From assembly GCA_029204225.1 (NCBI GenBank), contig CM055092.1:47354777-47418776 (forward strand): a stretch of DNA of 64,000 nucleotides, given 5' to 3'. The notes beneath the pieces were generated by a model that was not told the DNA's origin, ran no database searches, and was given only the letters and a program-made list of their open reading frames with translations. This stretch comes from Diphasiastrum complanatum (taxonomy: Eukaryota > Streptophyta > Lycopodiopsida > Lycopodiales > Lycopodiaceae). Below, in pieces: positions 53,905-64,000 of this stretch (position 1 is its first letter; each line of letters begins with the position of its first letter). The position numbers were made by a program, and so were the translations under genes.

Positions 53905-54962
53905 ATTACAAGCAAATGTGTTGGTGTGGAGATTGACGATTGCTAGTAAAGCTTACAGGGTGCCATACAAAAATGGTCTGTCTTTGACATTTATGACCTC
54001 TTTGTTCAGGTGTCTTTTCTATTGTTCTTAGACAATAAGATGCGCAAAAAAATTTCGATAGGTTGTACAAGCTTGAGCTACCATGAAAGCAATATCTCTT
54101 GGAATTTCACAAGCCTAATTTGAAGCAACATGTTTTCGCTTCAACTCAAGATTATGGAAAGCTAGACGAACAATTTTTTTTTAGTAACTTGATAGAAAAA
54201 AAATGCTTGTAGTCATGGATATCTTCATTAAAAAAATACCGTCTAATCCATTCATAATTTTAAAAATGTGCACCTTTCTTAAGTTCCCAAAGGACTGATA
54301 AAATTTTCAATATATTTTGTTTATGATGCTCTTGAAATGAAGAGAAATTTATATGCTTTGAAGGCAGCTCAATTTTGGGAAGGAAATGATGAAAAAAATG
54401 TACTTTTGATATGCTTGGACAATTTTCTAATGACAATATCTCACAAAGACCATCTCAAGATCAAATTCATAAAAACATTTTTATGCTTTCACATCTAATG
54501 ACAAGGTGTATAAAGAGCAAATTTCTTTTTATTACTTCTATGTCAAAATCAGATTCTCTAAAATATTTATTTGCATATATTGTTTTTCAAGAATTAGGAT
54601 TATTGTTATGGAAAGCGACATAATATTCATTTTTAAAATTGCTTCATTTTGAAAATAAATGTTGAGATTGAGCTTGTTACAGTTCCCCAATTTTTCCACA
54701 ACCCAGAAACAAAAAACAAAAGATATTTTATTTTTTTTTAGGATCTCCCTCGAGGGAAGAAAAACAATTTTGAGCCATTAAAATATTCACATTTTTAGAG
54801 CTAATTGTCTATCCTACAATTTTGACAATTAAACAACCAAAAAAGGCTATGTTATTCAGAAAAGAGAAAATATGTAACCCATTTTTAGACTTTGTTGTGA
54901 AACATCATTAGGGGAATTCTAAATCCAAAAAAAGAACCGTGTACATTATGGTTTAAAGCTCA
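53904..54962. other. No gene seen
   Basis: AT-rich DNA with short open frames and no recognised domain. Confidence 0.45.
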
Positions 54963-55354
54963 CTAAAAATAGTATAACTTTTAAACCATAGCTCGGATTG
55001 AGACAAAAATAGCGCCACTAGAAAGTGCTCAACAAGAGCTTTTCAACGACCTATACATGATACAATTCCGAGCTAACGTTCAAAAGTTAGTCATCCAAAG
55101 TTTCCCAATATCTCTAATATGGGCGAATAGAGTACCCTCTCAGTGAGAATAGAGTACCCTCTCACTGAGAGGGAGCTCTATCCAACACATAAGAGAGATT
55201 GAAAACTTTGTCTGACTGTAACTTCTGAACGATAGCTCAAAACTTGTCATGTAACGGGTTGTTGAAAAGCTCTCCTCGAGCACTTTCTAGTGGCACCATT
55301 TTTTTTTTTTTTGTCTCAATCAAAACCACAATTTAAAAGTTATACTATTTTTTG
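54963..55354. mobile_element. Foldback/MITE-like element, near-complete hairpin of about 390 bp
   Basis: The left arm (54963-55147) and the reverse complement of the right arm (55161-55354) align over almost their whole length. Shared blocks include AATAGTATAACTTTTAAA, GATTGAGACAAAAA, GCCACTAGAAAGTGCTC, GAGCTTTTCAAC and, at the tip, CCCTCTCAGTGAG, pairing perfectly with CTCACTGAGAGGG. A 13-base loop remains. No open frame or transposase is present. The borders and a target duplication could not be fixed. Confidence 0.82.
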
Positions 55355-57342
55355 ACAAGTTACATATTAGACAACATGTGCTTGCGAGCTGCCCCCTATG
55401 CCGAATTACAATTTTATTTATAAAAAAAATTAGTTTCAATGAGCTATGTTTCTTAGATTTCAAATTTGAGTGTTTTGATTGGTCCATTTGTAAGAAAATT
55501 TAAAAATAAATAAATAAACAAATCTTTGCAAAAGGTCTTTTTTGGATTTGGAACTATTTAATGTCATGCTTTTAGACCGTTGTGAAAGGCACTTTAAGAA
55601 TTCTTAAGATACTTATAATTAGAGATAGACCATTTATTGACACTCTACTATATTAAGGTATTTAAGATTATAATGTGCACTTTTCGTGTAACACAAAGGA
55701 CTCCTCAAAATACCTCAAATGTGTATCTACAAATGGAACATATATTCCCCCCACATATTCATGAATTGATAACTCGTACCATCGAGATGTGTTCCTAACA
55801 TTTTTGGATAGAAACAAGTACGATGAGGAACAACATTTTTTTGGGTACAATTCCACTTCTATTAGGAATGGAACCGTACCTATTAAAAACAAGGCTGTTC
55901 CTAAAAAAACCCCCATTTCATACTTGAATTTATAACCTCTTTTTTATGTTGTTTGATGTTGATACAATTTGCTTAAAACTTAAAAGTTATTTGCTTTTGG
56001 AGCATTTTGAGCTACAACATTTTGGTTTAAATGGCATCATGTTTTGTATTCTTTCTTGATGTTTTGTATTCCTAATCATAATCTTAGGCATATGAGAGCA
56101 TGGCCTACATGATGTTAAGTATCAGTCTATACTAAGCAAATCGGGTTGTACTAAGATACCCATGTACTATGAGTTTTGAAGGTCCAAGAGCATTTTCCTA
56201 TGTTTTTAATCTTGTTCTCATTCCTAACATTTTCCAAGTTGATTTCAAAAAAAAGATTTAGATTTCCTATTCCTAATCCTATTGAAACCTATGTTCCTGA
56301 GTCCAGGCATAAAAATTGCAGGATTTTTATAACATTCAAGGCAAATCTTACCATAGAGTTAGCATAAATGAAAGAGATTATAAAACAGAACCCGAGATCT
56401 TTTTTACAAAGCAACATCACAAGAAACAAAACATAAGACAACAATATGATATTAACTAGAAATATAACTTTACTTGAAGAAATGTGAATGTGTCGCTTGT
56501 TTTCATGAAAAAATTCCAGGTAAAAAAACATACATAAGATGCTCATAAGTCCAATATGTGACTCACAAGTTGTATAGGACCACTTCCTTTCTGCAGTATA
56601 TCAAAAAGGTCAACATAATCCAGGCACCAATCAACTAAATCATCTTGCTAGGGACTTAAGCAGTGGGCTTATATTAGATAAAAAGCCTCAATGGCTGTAT
56701 CACAAATAGAGCAGCACACAGGTTTTTATTGGGGCCTATACAGCTTCTTGTATGTAGCTAAAGCTTAGAGCAATTCCTAAACGCCTTGCTGGCAATAGTA
56801 GTAAGACACTAATCCTTATCTTTGCTTGGATTCAATGAGATTTCAAATTTCCACCTTACCACTTTTTTGATGTGATGTGGCTGTAGTGAGTCAGTAGATT
56901 AGTGATGCAAGTTGAAGAAAATTCCAGTACTACTACAGCTTTTTTAGCAAAATCGAGCTAACTCAAGAAACTGTATCAAGAACATCATTGTAGCAGTAAG
57001 GCTACCAAAAAAGCTCAAGAAAGCAAGTTTTCATATTTATAGATCAACCTATCAACATGTAGTTAATGTTAGAAACATCAATGCTTATTCAATCAAAGCA
57101 ATGTTGACTTAACATGTAATTTTACACGTGCTTTTGAAAACATTGATATGCACAAAAGCTTCATACTTTAAAGCCCAAGCAACATCACAAACAAATGGAA
57201 TTCTCACAGCCATCACTGAATTTGTGCTTGATCAATATACTTTGTACAAGGATACATGTGACGACATCATGCTACCTTGCCCCACCCATCATCAAACGGG
57301 AGAGGTAGCTACAGCAAAAAGCTTTTCAGGCTCACATATATC
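55355..57342. other. No gene seen; 3' flank of the cereblon-like gene at the right end
   Basis: AT-rich DNA. Its right part should contain the 3' untranslated region of the gene ending at 57343. No clear poly(A) signal was identified close to the stop. No transposon ends were recognised. Confidence 0.45.
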
Positions 57343-60092
57343 CTACTGAACAGACGCAATCTGACTTCTCCGGACACCCCAAAATGCTCTAGGACGCATA
57401 TTTTTCGTAACAGCTGTAAAGTGCCACCCCATGTGAGAGTCACAGATGCAGTCTGCCATTGTCCATGCATAACTGCATACATCAAGTTAAGTAACGATCA
57501 TGAGACAATAGCATCAACTATTTTTGTCTCTGACACACTAAAATAGCTATGATTGCTAATATCAAATATTATGATTTGCTTGCACGGAGTCATGGACGAA
57601 ATAAAAAATAGTCAAATAAAAACTGAACTTAAACTCTAGAGTCTAGCTTAATAGCCAAACAGTGCAAGACTACGAGATAGGACACCCCATACCCAGGAAA
57701 CCAGCTGTTGACAATCTCTGGGCGACCCCTCACATTCAACCCTCGCACCTGCTTTAATGTCAAAGTTTCGTGGACATAACCGTGCTCATTCACAAAGGCA
57801 CTGATAGGCCCATCAGTTGACATCACGAGCATATCAGTTCTCCTTGCTATGACAGCCTGTAAACAAGAATTTCTTTCAGTCATGATGAGCTTATCCTATC
57901 ACAAAACATCAATGTGATATTTACAAGAAGAGTTTTACTGATGCAAAATAAACAATTGAAACACATCGATGGAATGTCAGTAAGTTCAAAAAACAGATGC
58001 CTATTATGCAGACAGACCGCATTCCATGGAAAAAAAATCTTAAATGAACAGCTGTTTCACCCCCTCAAAGGAATATTCATGGTCACATTATTAAAATCAA
58101 CAATATCGGGTAGTTTCCATAAAAAGAGAAATATTGCTAGCACTTAATAAAATTTGTAACCCTTTTCTAAGAGACTTGAAAATTAGAAATTGGCTATACT
58201 CGACATTGTGAATTGAAAAAGGGTAGCTTTCATGTACATCATAAGCCATTTCACACGTATTTAAAGATAATGTTTTCATGCAGGTTTTTAACTTCAAAAA
58301 TAATTGATTGATTCGAATAATTGTGTTTAGTGAAAGTCATGTTGAGTCTCATGCTTGCAGGAACACAGTCACTTGCACTCATTCGCAGTTACAAACACAG
58401 TCGCCCTGATCGCTTATGTGTTTATTGCATCAGAAAACAATGTCGGGACAAGTCTACTCTATGGCAGATTAAGTTCGATTCCAGCCTCACCATGTATACC
58501 ATAAGTCTTCCAGTAAAAAGCCATCTGCAGACAAAGACTATGTTCGAAAAAGGAAGACACTGTCAGAAAGTGCATATCAGCTGTGACTTCCGAAAAGTCA
58601 CATGAAGCCCTCATGTCTGTGCAAACAAAAAGATTTTACGTGATTCCTAACTGACCTAGTTATGGACACTCACTTGCAGTTAAAGGTGAGATTCTTGTAC
58701 AGAATTCTAGATGCTGCACAGGTTTTAGCTTGTGCAATGATGTTATTGTTGTGGCAAAGTTTACAAGTAGATATGGGGGAAAGGATCATCCATATTCTGC
58801 TATTGGTTGTAAAGCTTGGGATCAAGCGATCATCGACAGTTCTCACCCCACGCGTTGCTAGGATACATGTATAGATGGGGCAAAGAAGTATCCAAATTCT
58901 CCTGTTGGTTTCATTTTTTCATAAGTCTCATCCATTCTTGCTATTGTTTTACATGTATGCTTCAGATGAGGTTGCTTGAACTTGCTTCAGATAAGGCTCA
59001 TGGCTGTTTGATGGCAGTGCTATCTTATGTTATATTCCGTTCGTCAAACAAAGTCATGCTACCTAAATGTGGATGCAACTTATGACCCACCATGCCTCTG
59101 ACCATCACTGTGATACCTTCCTTTGGCATTCTTGGATCGTGTCGTAGCCTTCTTTATGAATCATGCCACTTCAATATTAATATATTCTACTCAAAGGACT
59201 TGTGCATGCTTGATTATTTCCCTTAAGTAGCTTCAAGTAGTAATAGTTTTCTTTGGGTGAGCTCACAAATCCTTGTATGCTTTAAATGCATTACAATCTT
59301 GAAGCCAATGTGTTTTGATCATGAGCAAACGAAACAAGTTATTCATCCTTGATTTGGGGATTTTCCCTATTACTTCAAACTAACATAGCTGAATGACAAC
59401 TTCAGAAGAACAAGAGCTTTCATACACAAACTCATATCCGGGAGGAACCCTATCAAATTTAATAATTGTGCCATAACTCAAGTCGTATCAAACATTTTAT
59501 TTGGTTGATTTAGAGTTGACAAATTTTAGAACCTTGATGTAACTTACGTGAATATAAGCATGCAGGTATGCCAACGAATATGTAGACTGCTTCTGATATA
59601 GCAAATTTCTAAGCTATAAGTACGCTTTTCTTCCACTGTCGAACTTAAGTGTTAAACGGCATACAAAAAGAGTGTACAAAACCTGATGACCATACATATG
59701 CCAACCATAGACCAAAAAACCTGATGACCATACATATGCCAACCATAGACCAAAAAATATTGTACAAAGAAGAAATACATGCAGCATAGCTCATGACTAA
59801 TGAGCCTCAAAAATAATTGCTAAGAAGCATCTTATTGGAGTTGAAATAAAGATGGAATTTGTGAAAAGGAATATCATGATACGTACTTGGCAATGTTTGC
59901 AGCGAATCTGGTCCATGGATTCAAGTAACTGAATCTCCCTCCGAAGCCGATGCACCACACCATCCATTTCCAGAAGTTCTTGTCTTATTGCATCTGGTAA
60001 TGGCATTTTACTTGCAATGAAGAAAGAAAGCAACTCTGGGCTCTTTACCAGATCGTCCATACTTGGAAGTTCTACCATCTGCCTCCACATAT
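57343..60092 (-). CDS. CRBN: Cereblon-like protein (LON/CULT), last three exons only
   Basis: Cereblon is the substrate receptor of a CUL4-DDB1 ubiquitin ligase; the plant homologues are LON-domain proteins of the same architecture. Exons in transcript order: 60092-59887, 57856-57693, 57472-57343 (stop TAG 57343-57345), all with GT-AG introns and agreeing phases. The first gives the helical C-terminal part of the LON region ([26 protein letters not shown]) and the first zinc pair CKHC. The second gives the CULT core ([19 protein letters not shown], then SWFPG). The third gives [18 protein letters not shown] and a basic tail. The three tryptophans and the phenylalanine of the ligand pocket are retained. 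The second zinc pair reads C-I-C instead of C-x2-C. Upstream LON exons were not found before 64000; a 3-kb retrotransposon sits in the intron. Confidence 0.9.
59681..59756. repeat. Perfect 38-bp tandem duplication in a cereblon-gene intron
   Basis: Two identical copies starting ACCTGATGACCATACATATG at 59681 and 59719. It lies about 130 bp beyond the donor site of the intron that follows the exon ending at 59887. Confidence 0.97.
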
Positions 60093-60290
60093 CTGCACAA
60101 TTACTGCAATGGTTAACGCCTGTAAAAACTTGAATTGAGTTGTACTGCGCACAAACAAAGCATCTATTAATCTACAACAATTTGTGATGAAGTTGTAGAC
60201 ACTGTCACAGAAAGATATATGCAACCTATTCCAGATAGAACTATGACAAGTTCATTCAGAAGCAAAAAAGTAGCTATATGAGCTAAGAAT

Positions 60291-60699
60291 TGTTAGAAGT
60301 GATAAATGATAATGTTAGTTTCCCATAGGTTACTTTGACCCAAAAGGTCGAGACTTGTGTAACCATGTTAAGTCAGTTTTAGTTGAGTTGGACCCAATTT
60401 TGGTCCAGTAGTAATTCGTGGGTCAAATTAAAGTCTAATTATGTTAAGGGACCCTATCTTGACTTTTGGGGGTGCCCTATAATTAGTAGTGGTTCTTGGA
60501 AGGTTCTAGAACTTAGATTTTGGAAGAGTCTAGGCCCTTGGAAGGCCTATTTACATGTACTCTTTGTTCATTTGTAATTAATTCCCTTTCAAGCATTGCT
60601 ACTACTTTCTCTCTCCTTGAGAGCGCCTAACCCTCTCCCTCTTCTTCTTGTATATGGAGATTGAATGTTAGAAGGATCTTGGCACTTTGATTTCCTACA
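60291..60699 (+). repeat. 5' LTR of the intronic element, 409 bp
   Basis: TG...CA ends. Compared with the 3' LTR it lacks 25 bp between two ACCATG copies near 60362-60369. Confidence 0.95.
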
Positions 60700-60711
60700 T
60701 GGTATCAGAGC
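60700..60711 (+). promoter_or_regulatory. tRNA-iMet primer-binding site
   Basis: TGGTATCAGAGC immediately follows the 5' LTR, as in Ty1/copia elements. Confidence 0.93.
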
Positions 60712-61538
60712 CCTGGATCTTCTATGCTTGATTTAGGGTGCCCTACCAAAAGAGATCGTCTTCACTTAGGGATCACAAAAATTCGACACCTTTGCTGATT
60801 TTTTGGAGTGAAGATTCGTTTTTTTGACTCTTTTCTGTTTTGCAGGAGGGCGCCACACATCAAAGAAGATAACAGGATTTTGGGCGCCCAAAAATCAGGT
60901 TGCTGTTTGCTGATTTTTCAGGTTGCAGGAAGGCGCCATTAATTATCTTCTTTGGGGCTTCTTAGGTCGCCCACATCCGTGTAGGTTTATCCTACTTCCG
61001 TTGGTCCGCTGCTGTCCTATTTTTCAGACTTGCTCCTTTGCAGGAGGGCGCCCATCTACAAGCAATTTCTATTCTTCTGATTTGGCTGAAAAATCAGCAC
61101 CCTTGCTGATTTTACAAAGTGAAGATCCGCTTCTTTTTGCTTGTTTCCAGGTGTGGAAGAAGGCGTTAATTTTTTTGTGATGATCCGATCACATTCCGAG
61201 GCTGAAAATTGGACAGCATATTACCATTTGTAGGCTGTTGCAACAGCCCTATCCGTGTGTGTATTGTTCACACTTTTTGGCAAGAAAGAAGGGTTCCGGA
61301 AAAAACTTTGTTGGAGGCTAACCTAATTCTTTGCTTGCTGGTTTTTTGAGTTTGTAATGCAATTTCAGGCTGAAATTCTCAGCACACAAGGCTTGTAGGA
61401 GGGTGCGTTCCTACATCCATCTAATGTGTGGTTTCGACACATTCCGGTGCTGATTTGTCAGATTTGATACTTACTGGTTTTTGTGTCTTTTAGGGCACAT
61501 TTAGGGTTTGAAAAAGTTTATCTTCTTGGTTGGTTCTT

Positions 61539-61718
61539 ATGGCAAGAGATTTGGGAGCAATTCGTACTTGTTCAGGCGAAGATATGTTGGATGACACCAA
61601 CTATTCTTCATGGAGTTGCAAGCTGAGATTTTGCATCGACATGATGATCAAGATTTTATCGGTAACAAGATCTATCTTATATCATTTGAGATTTTCCAAG
61701 ACCTCTAAAAGTGCTTGA
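61539..61718 (+). pseudogene. Copia gag N-terminus-like fragment
   Basis: From the in-frame ATG the plus strand reads MARDLGAIRTCSGEDMLDDT, then NYSSWSCKLRFCIDMM, resembling the start of copia gag (N-Y-x-x-W-x-x-K/R). It stops at 61718. A second open frame at 61734-62174 has no recognised domain. Neither is a complete gag. Confidence 0.45.
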
Positions 61719-62889
61719 AAAACACTTTTAAAGATGTACCGAATTAAGGATTCATCATCATGCTTTCTCCTCTCTACTTCATCTTCTTTGAAGGTAGAAG
61801 AGCAAAGTCATGCAAAGTTTGATCATTGTCTTTCTACAAGTACAAGTTTGCATCGGAATGTTGGTATGGTAAAGCATTCTTCTTCTCTTGAGCCATTTGT
61901 TGCAAATGATGGATGCCTTAGTGAAGAACTTTATGAGCAAGCTTCTCAAGATAATGTTTTGGAAAAGGCTAAAATCAAGCATTCTTTGAAGCCATTTTGT
62001 ACTAATAGAGGAGGGGAAAAAATCATGTCAATTAGTACATTGGTTCAAAGTGGCGTGTTGCTGGATTTTTTGGGTGTTCAAAGTGGCAAGGTGTTGATTT
62101 TTTTCTTGAAGATGGTGGACACCAGATTCAGCCATGGTTTATTGATCATTTTCAGAACCTATGTTACATCGTGAGCATCCTATTATGCATCGGACACGGC
62201 CTGCGGAAGGTTTTTGGACAGCAAGGTCCACATTTGGAACACTTTGGACAGCAAAGTGTTGGTGATTTTGTGGCTGTTGGACAGCCTGCTACAACCTCTT
62301 GTTGGTTGTCCGAGTCTTTGCGGGATAGCAAAGCATCTTTTTACCTTGGAGGAAACACACATGCCTCACCAAAATCAGTACCTTATGCTGATTTTCATGT
62401 TTTGATGCTTCTTATGATGACGGTGTTGTCTTACCTAGTGTTGGTGAGCAGATCATTGATAGTAAGATTCGGAAGGATGTGATGGTAAAAGAGTATCATA
62501 CTCTTCTTTATGTTTCTTAGGGTAAGAAGACTTATGGAATCATGTGGGAACCATTGATGGATTGCAAATCCATATTTCGGCTTGTGGTTGGTTTTTTGGT
62601 TACCTACTTTGGATGGAGCATGCTTGTCTTCACTCTTCAACTTGATGCTACCGCACTTCGTATTCTACATCTCTTCTACATCGGGCATGATTGGGGCTGA
62701 GATTTCGGCTACTTCGACTACTTCAAGCTGAAGTTTTTTTTTTTGGCGACATTAAGCTTGGACAGCAAGCTACATCTTTTCTTTTTCGGCTACATGGAGT
62801 CTTGGGCAGCATGCAACACTTTGCATTTTTGTTGCAATTTTTTATACTTCATGTCATGTTATGTTTTTTACATTATCATTTAAGGAGGG

Positions 62890-63323
62890 TGTTAGAAGTA
62901 ATAAATGATAATGTTAGTTTCCCATAGGTTACTTTGACCCAAAAGGTCGAGACTTGTGTAACCATGGGTTAGGTTTATTATTTAGACCATGTTAAGTCAA
63001 TTTTAGTTGAGTTGGACCCAATTTTGGTCCAGTAGTGATTCGTGGGTCCAAGTAAAGTCTAATTATGTTAAGGGACCCTATCTTGACTTTTGGGGGTGCC
63101 CTATAGTTAGTAGTGGGTCTTGGAAGGTTCTAGAGCTTAGATTTTGGAAGAGTCTAGGCCCTTGGAAGGCCTATTTATATGTACTCTTTGTTCATTTGTA
63201 ATCAATTCCCTTTCAAGCATTGCTACTACTTTCTCTCTCCTTGAGGGCGCCTAACCCTCTCCCTCTTCTTCTTGTATATGGAGATTGAATGTTAGAAGGA
63301 TCTTGGCACTTTGATTTCCTACA
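62890..63323 (+). repeat. 3' LTR of the intronic element, 434 bp
   Basis: Same ends as the 5' LTR, preceded directly by the polypurine tract. It retains the 25 bp deleted in the other LTR. Confidence 0.95.
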
Positions 63324-63328
63324 AGAAT

Positions 63329-63720
63329 AACACAGGTGCTAAGATTGTCGTGGACACAATCTCATCCTCATCCTAAACCCACCATGAAATAAGATGCAAA
63401 AATACTTGACAAGGGGAAAGTAGACACAGCAATTAGCATTAGTTGAGATGCAAGATTGGAGCTCATGCAGGGAGTTTTTAAGGGTTTCAACCGGTAAATC
63501 AATATACCAGCCACAATACTTTCAGGTCCCTGTCTGCTCCATCATTTTCTCAATTGAAGCTCTATGATGCACCCACGACGTTTCAAGGATTCCAAGTAAT
63601 TTTTTCTTATGAAACAAAAAATCCCAATGTTTGGCTTCTATCATATTTCCCATCCTTAGGACAACAATTTCCATGGTCAATCTAGTTATAGGCAATGCAT
63701 GGCAGTACACAGTGTAGGAA
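63329..63720. other. Intron or intergenic DNA; nothing recognised
   Basis: If the cereblon-like gene continues beyond 64000, this is intron sequence. A minus-strand frame across 63522-63752 has no convincing LON-domain match. Confidence 0.4.
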
Positions 63721-64000
63721 TATGTTGATAAGTACAGAGAGGCGCTTATCAAGATACCAGAGGAGATTCCGGAATGGCTTGTGGTTCACAAGTTTGTTTT
63801 TGGCCTTCGCGAAGAATTGAGGCCTTCAGTCCTGAATCTAGAGCGAAAGGCATGCCAAGCTAGTGAAAAGGACTTTTCCCAGAAGGATCCTATCCAAAAG
63901 CAGCAGACGTTGAAGCAGAAGTCGGCATCTCCTATGGCCTGTTGTGCTTACGACAAGTCTCCCCCCAGTGGAATATCCAAAAGCCAACAACCAAGAGCCA
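63721..64000 (+). pseudogene. Ty3/gypsy gag fragment, cut by the window end
   Basis: After a TAG at 63715-63717 one plus-strand frame stays open to the end of the window. It reads YVDKYREALIKIPEEIPEWL, then VVHKFVFGLREELRPSVLNL, the C-terminal half of the gypsy capsid domain (K-F-V-x-G-L-R-x-E-L-R). A glutamine/lysine-rich stretch follows. The N-terminal half is not recognised to the left. Confidence 0.8.

Larger units (their letters stand above)
60291..63323 (+). mobile_element. Coding-poor LTR retrotransposon in a cereblon-gene intron
   Basis: Two LTRs (60291-60699, 62890-63323) run TGTTAGAAGT to TTTCCTACA and are nearly identical apart from one 25-bp indel. The target duplication AGAAT is perfect (60286-60290 and 63324-63328). 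The primer site TGGTATCAGAGC starts at 60700, directly after the left LTR, and a polypurine tract (AAGGAGGG, 62882-62889) abuts the right LTR. The 2.2-kb interior has only a short gag-like start and no RT or integrase motif, so it probably moves with proteins from a related copia element. It is antisense to the host gene. Confidence 0.95.

Noticed and set aside
63522-63752. Possible upstream LON-domain exon of the cereblon-like gene (minus strand)
   Set aside because: A weak resemblance in one short segment is not matched by neighbouring residues or by clear splice sites. The right end also overlaps gypsy gag on the other strand.

Overview
The window is nuclear DNA of a land plant. The evidence is two host genes with many introns (an F-box/leucine-rich-repeat gene of the plant FBL15/SLOMO type and a cereblon-type LON/CULT gene), nested Ty1/copia and Ty3/gypsy LTR retrotransposons with plant-type primer sites, and very long (CT/GA)n microsatellites. 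I cannot fix the species. The retroelement load and microsatellites would suit a fern, lycophyte or other large plant genome, but that is a guess. Nothing bacterial, organellar or CRISPR-like was seen.

Layout. 1-3.4 kb: decayed minus-strand remnants (a SET-like fragment, a transposase-associated zinc-motif fragment, a cluster of palindromes) cut by two long (CT)n tracts. 4.2-10.2 kb: a plus-strand gypsy integrase split by a full-length but decayed copia element (4587-9670), whose removal restores the integrase frame. 10.4-12.1 kb: minus-strand copia gag/protease remnant. 15.1-25.3 kb: the FBL15-like gene on the minus strand, which I could splice into 17 coding exons with an unbroken frame (about 1288 aa, one GC-AG intron), with G-boxes and a CT-rich leader upstream. 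27-31 kb: microsatellites and the 3' half of a chromodomain-bearing gypsy element. 31.25-38.35 kb: a copia element with both LTRs, a perfect 5-bp target duplication (CTACT), primer site and polypurine tract; its left LTR is itself interrupted by a 650-bp solo LTR. 39.8-44.8 kb: more copia and gypsy fragments and another LTR of the same copia lineage. 45-55 kb: mostly unassigned sequence with copia gag/protease remnants, a microsatellite and a foldback element. 57.3-60.1 kb: the last three exons of the cereblon-like gene (minus strand); its upstream exons lie beyond the window or were not found. 60.3-63.3 kb: a young-looking, coding-poor LTR retrotransposon inside that gene's intron, with perfect AGAAT duplications. 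63.7-64 kb: start of a gypsy gag.

The two host genes plausibly both act in ubiquitin ligases: FBL15 as the substrate receptor of an SCF complex, cereblon as that of a CUL4-DDB1 complex. Nothing in the sequence shows that they work together. The rest is a record of nested transposition. The most interesting points are a stem-loop retained in the LTRs of related copia elements, microsatellites carried inside LTRs, a near-perfect hairpin element, the GC-AG intron, and a one-residue contraction of the zinc motif in the cereblon-like protein.
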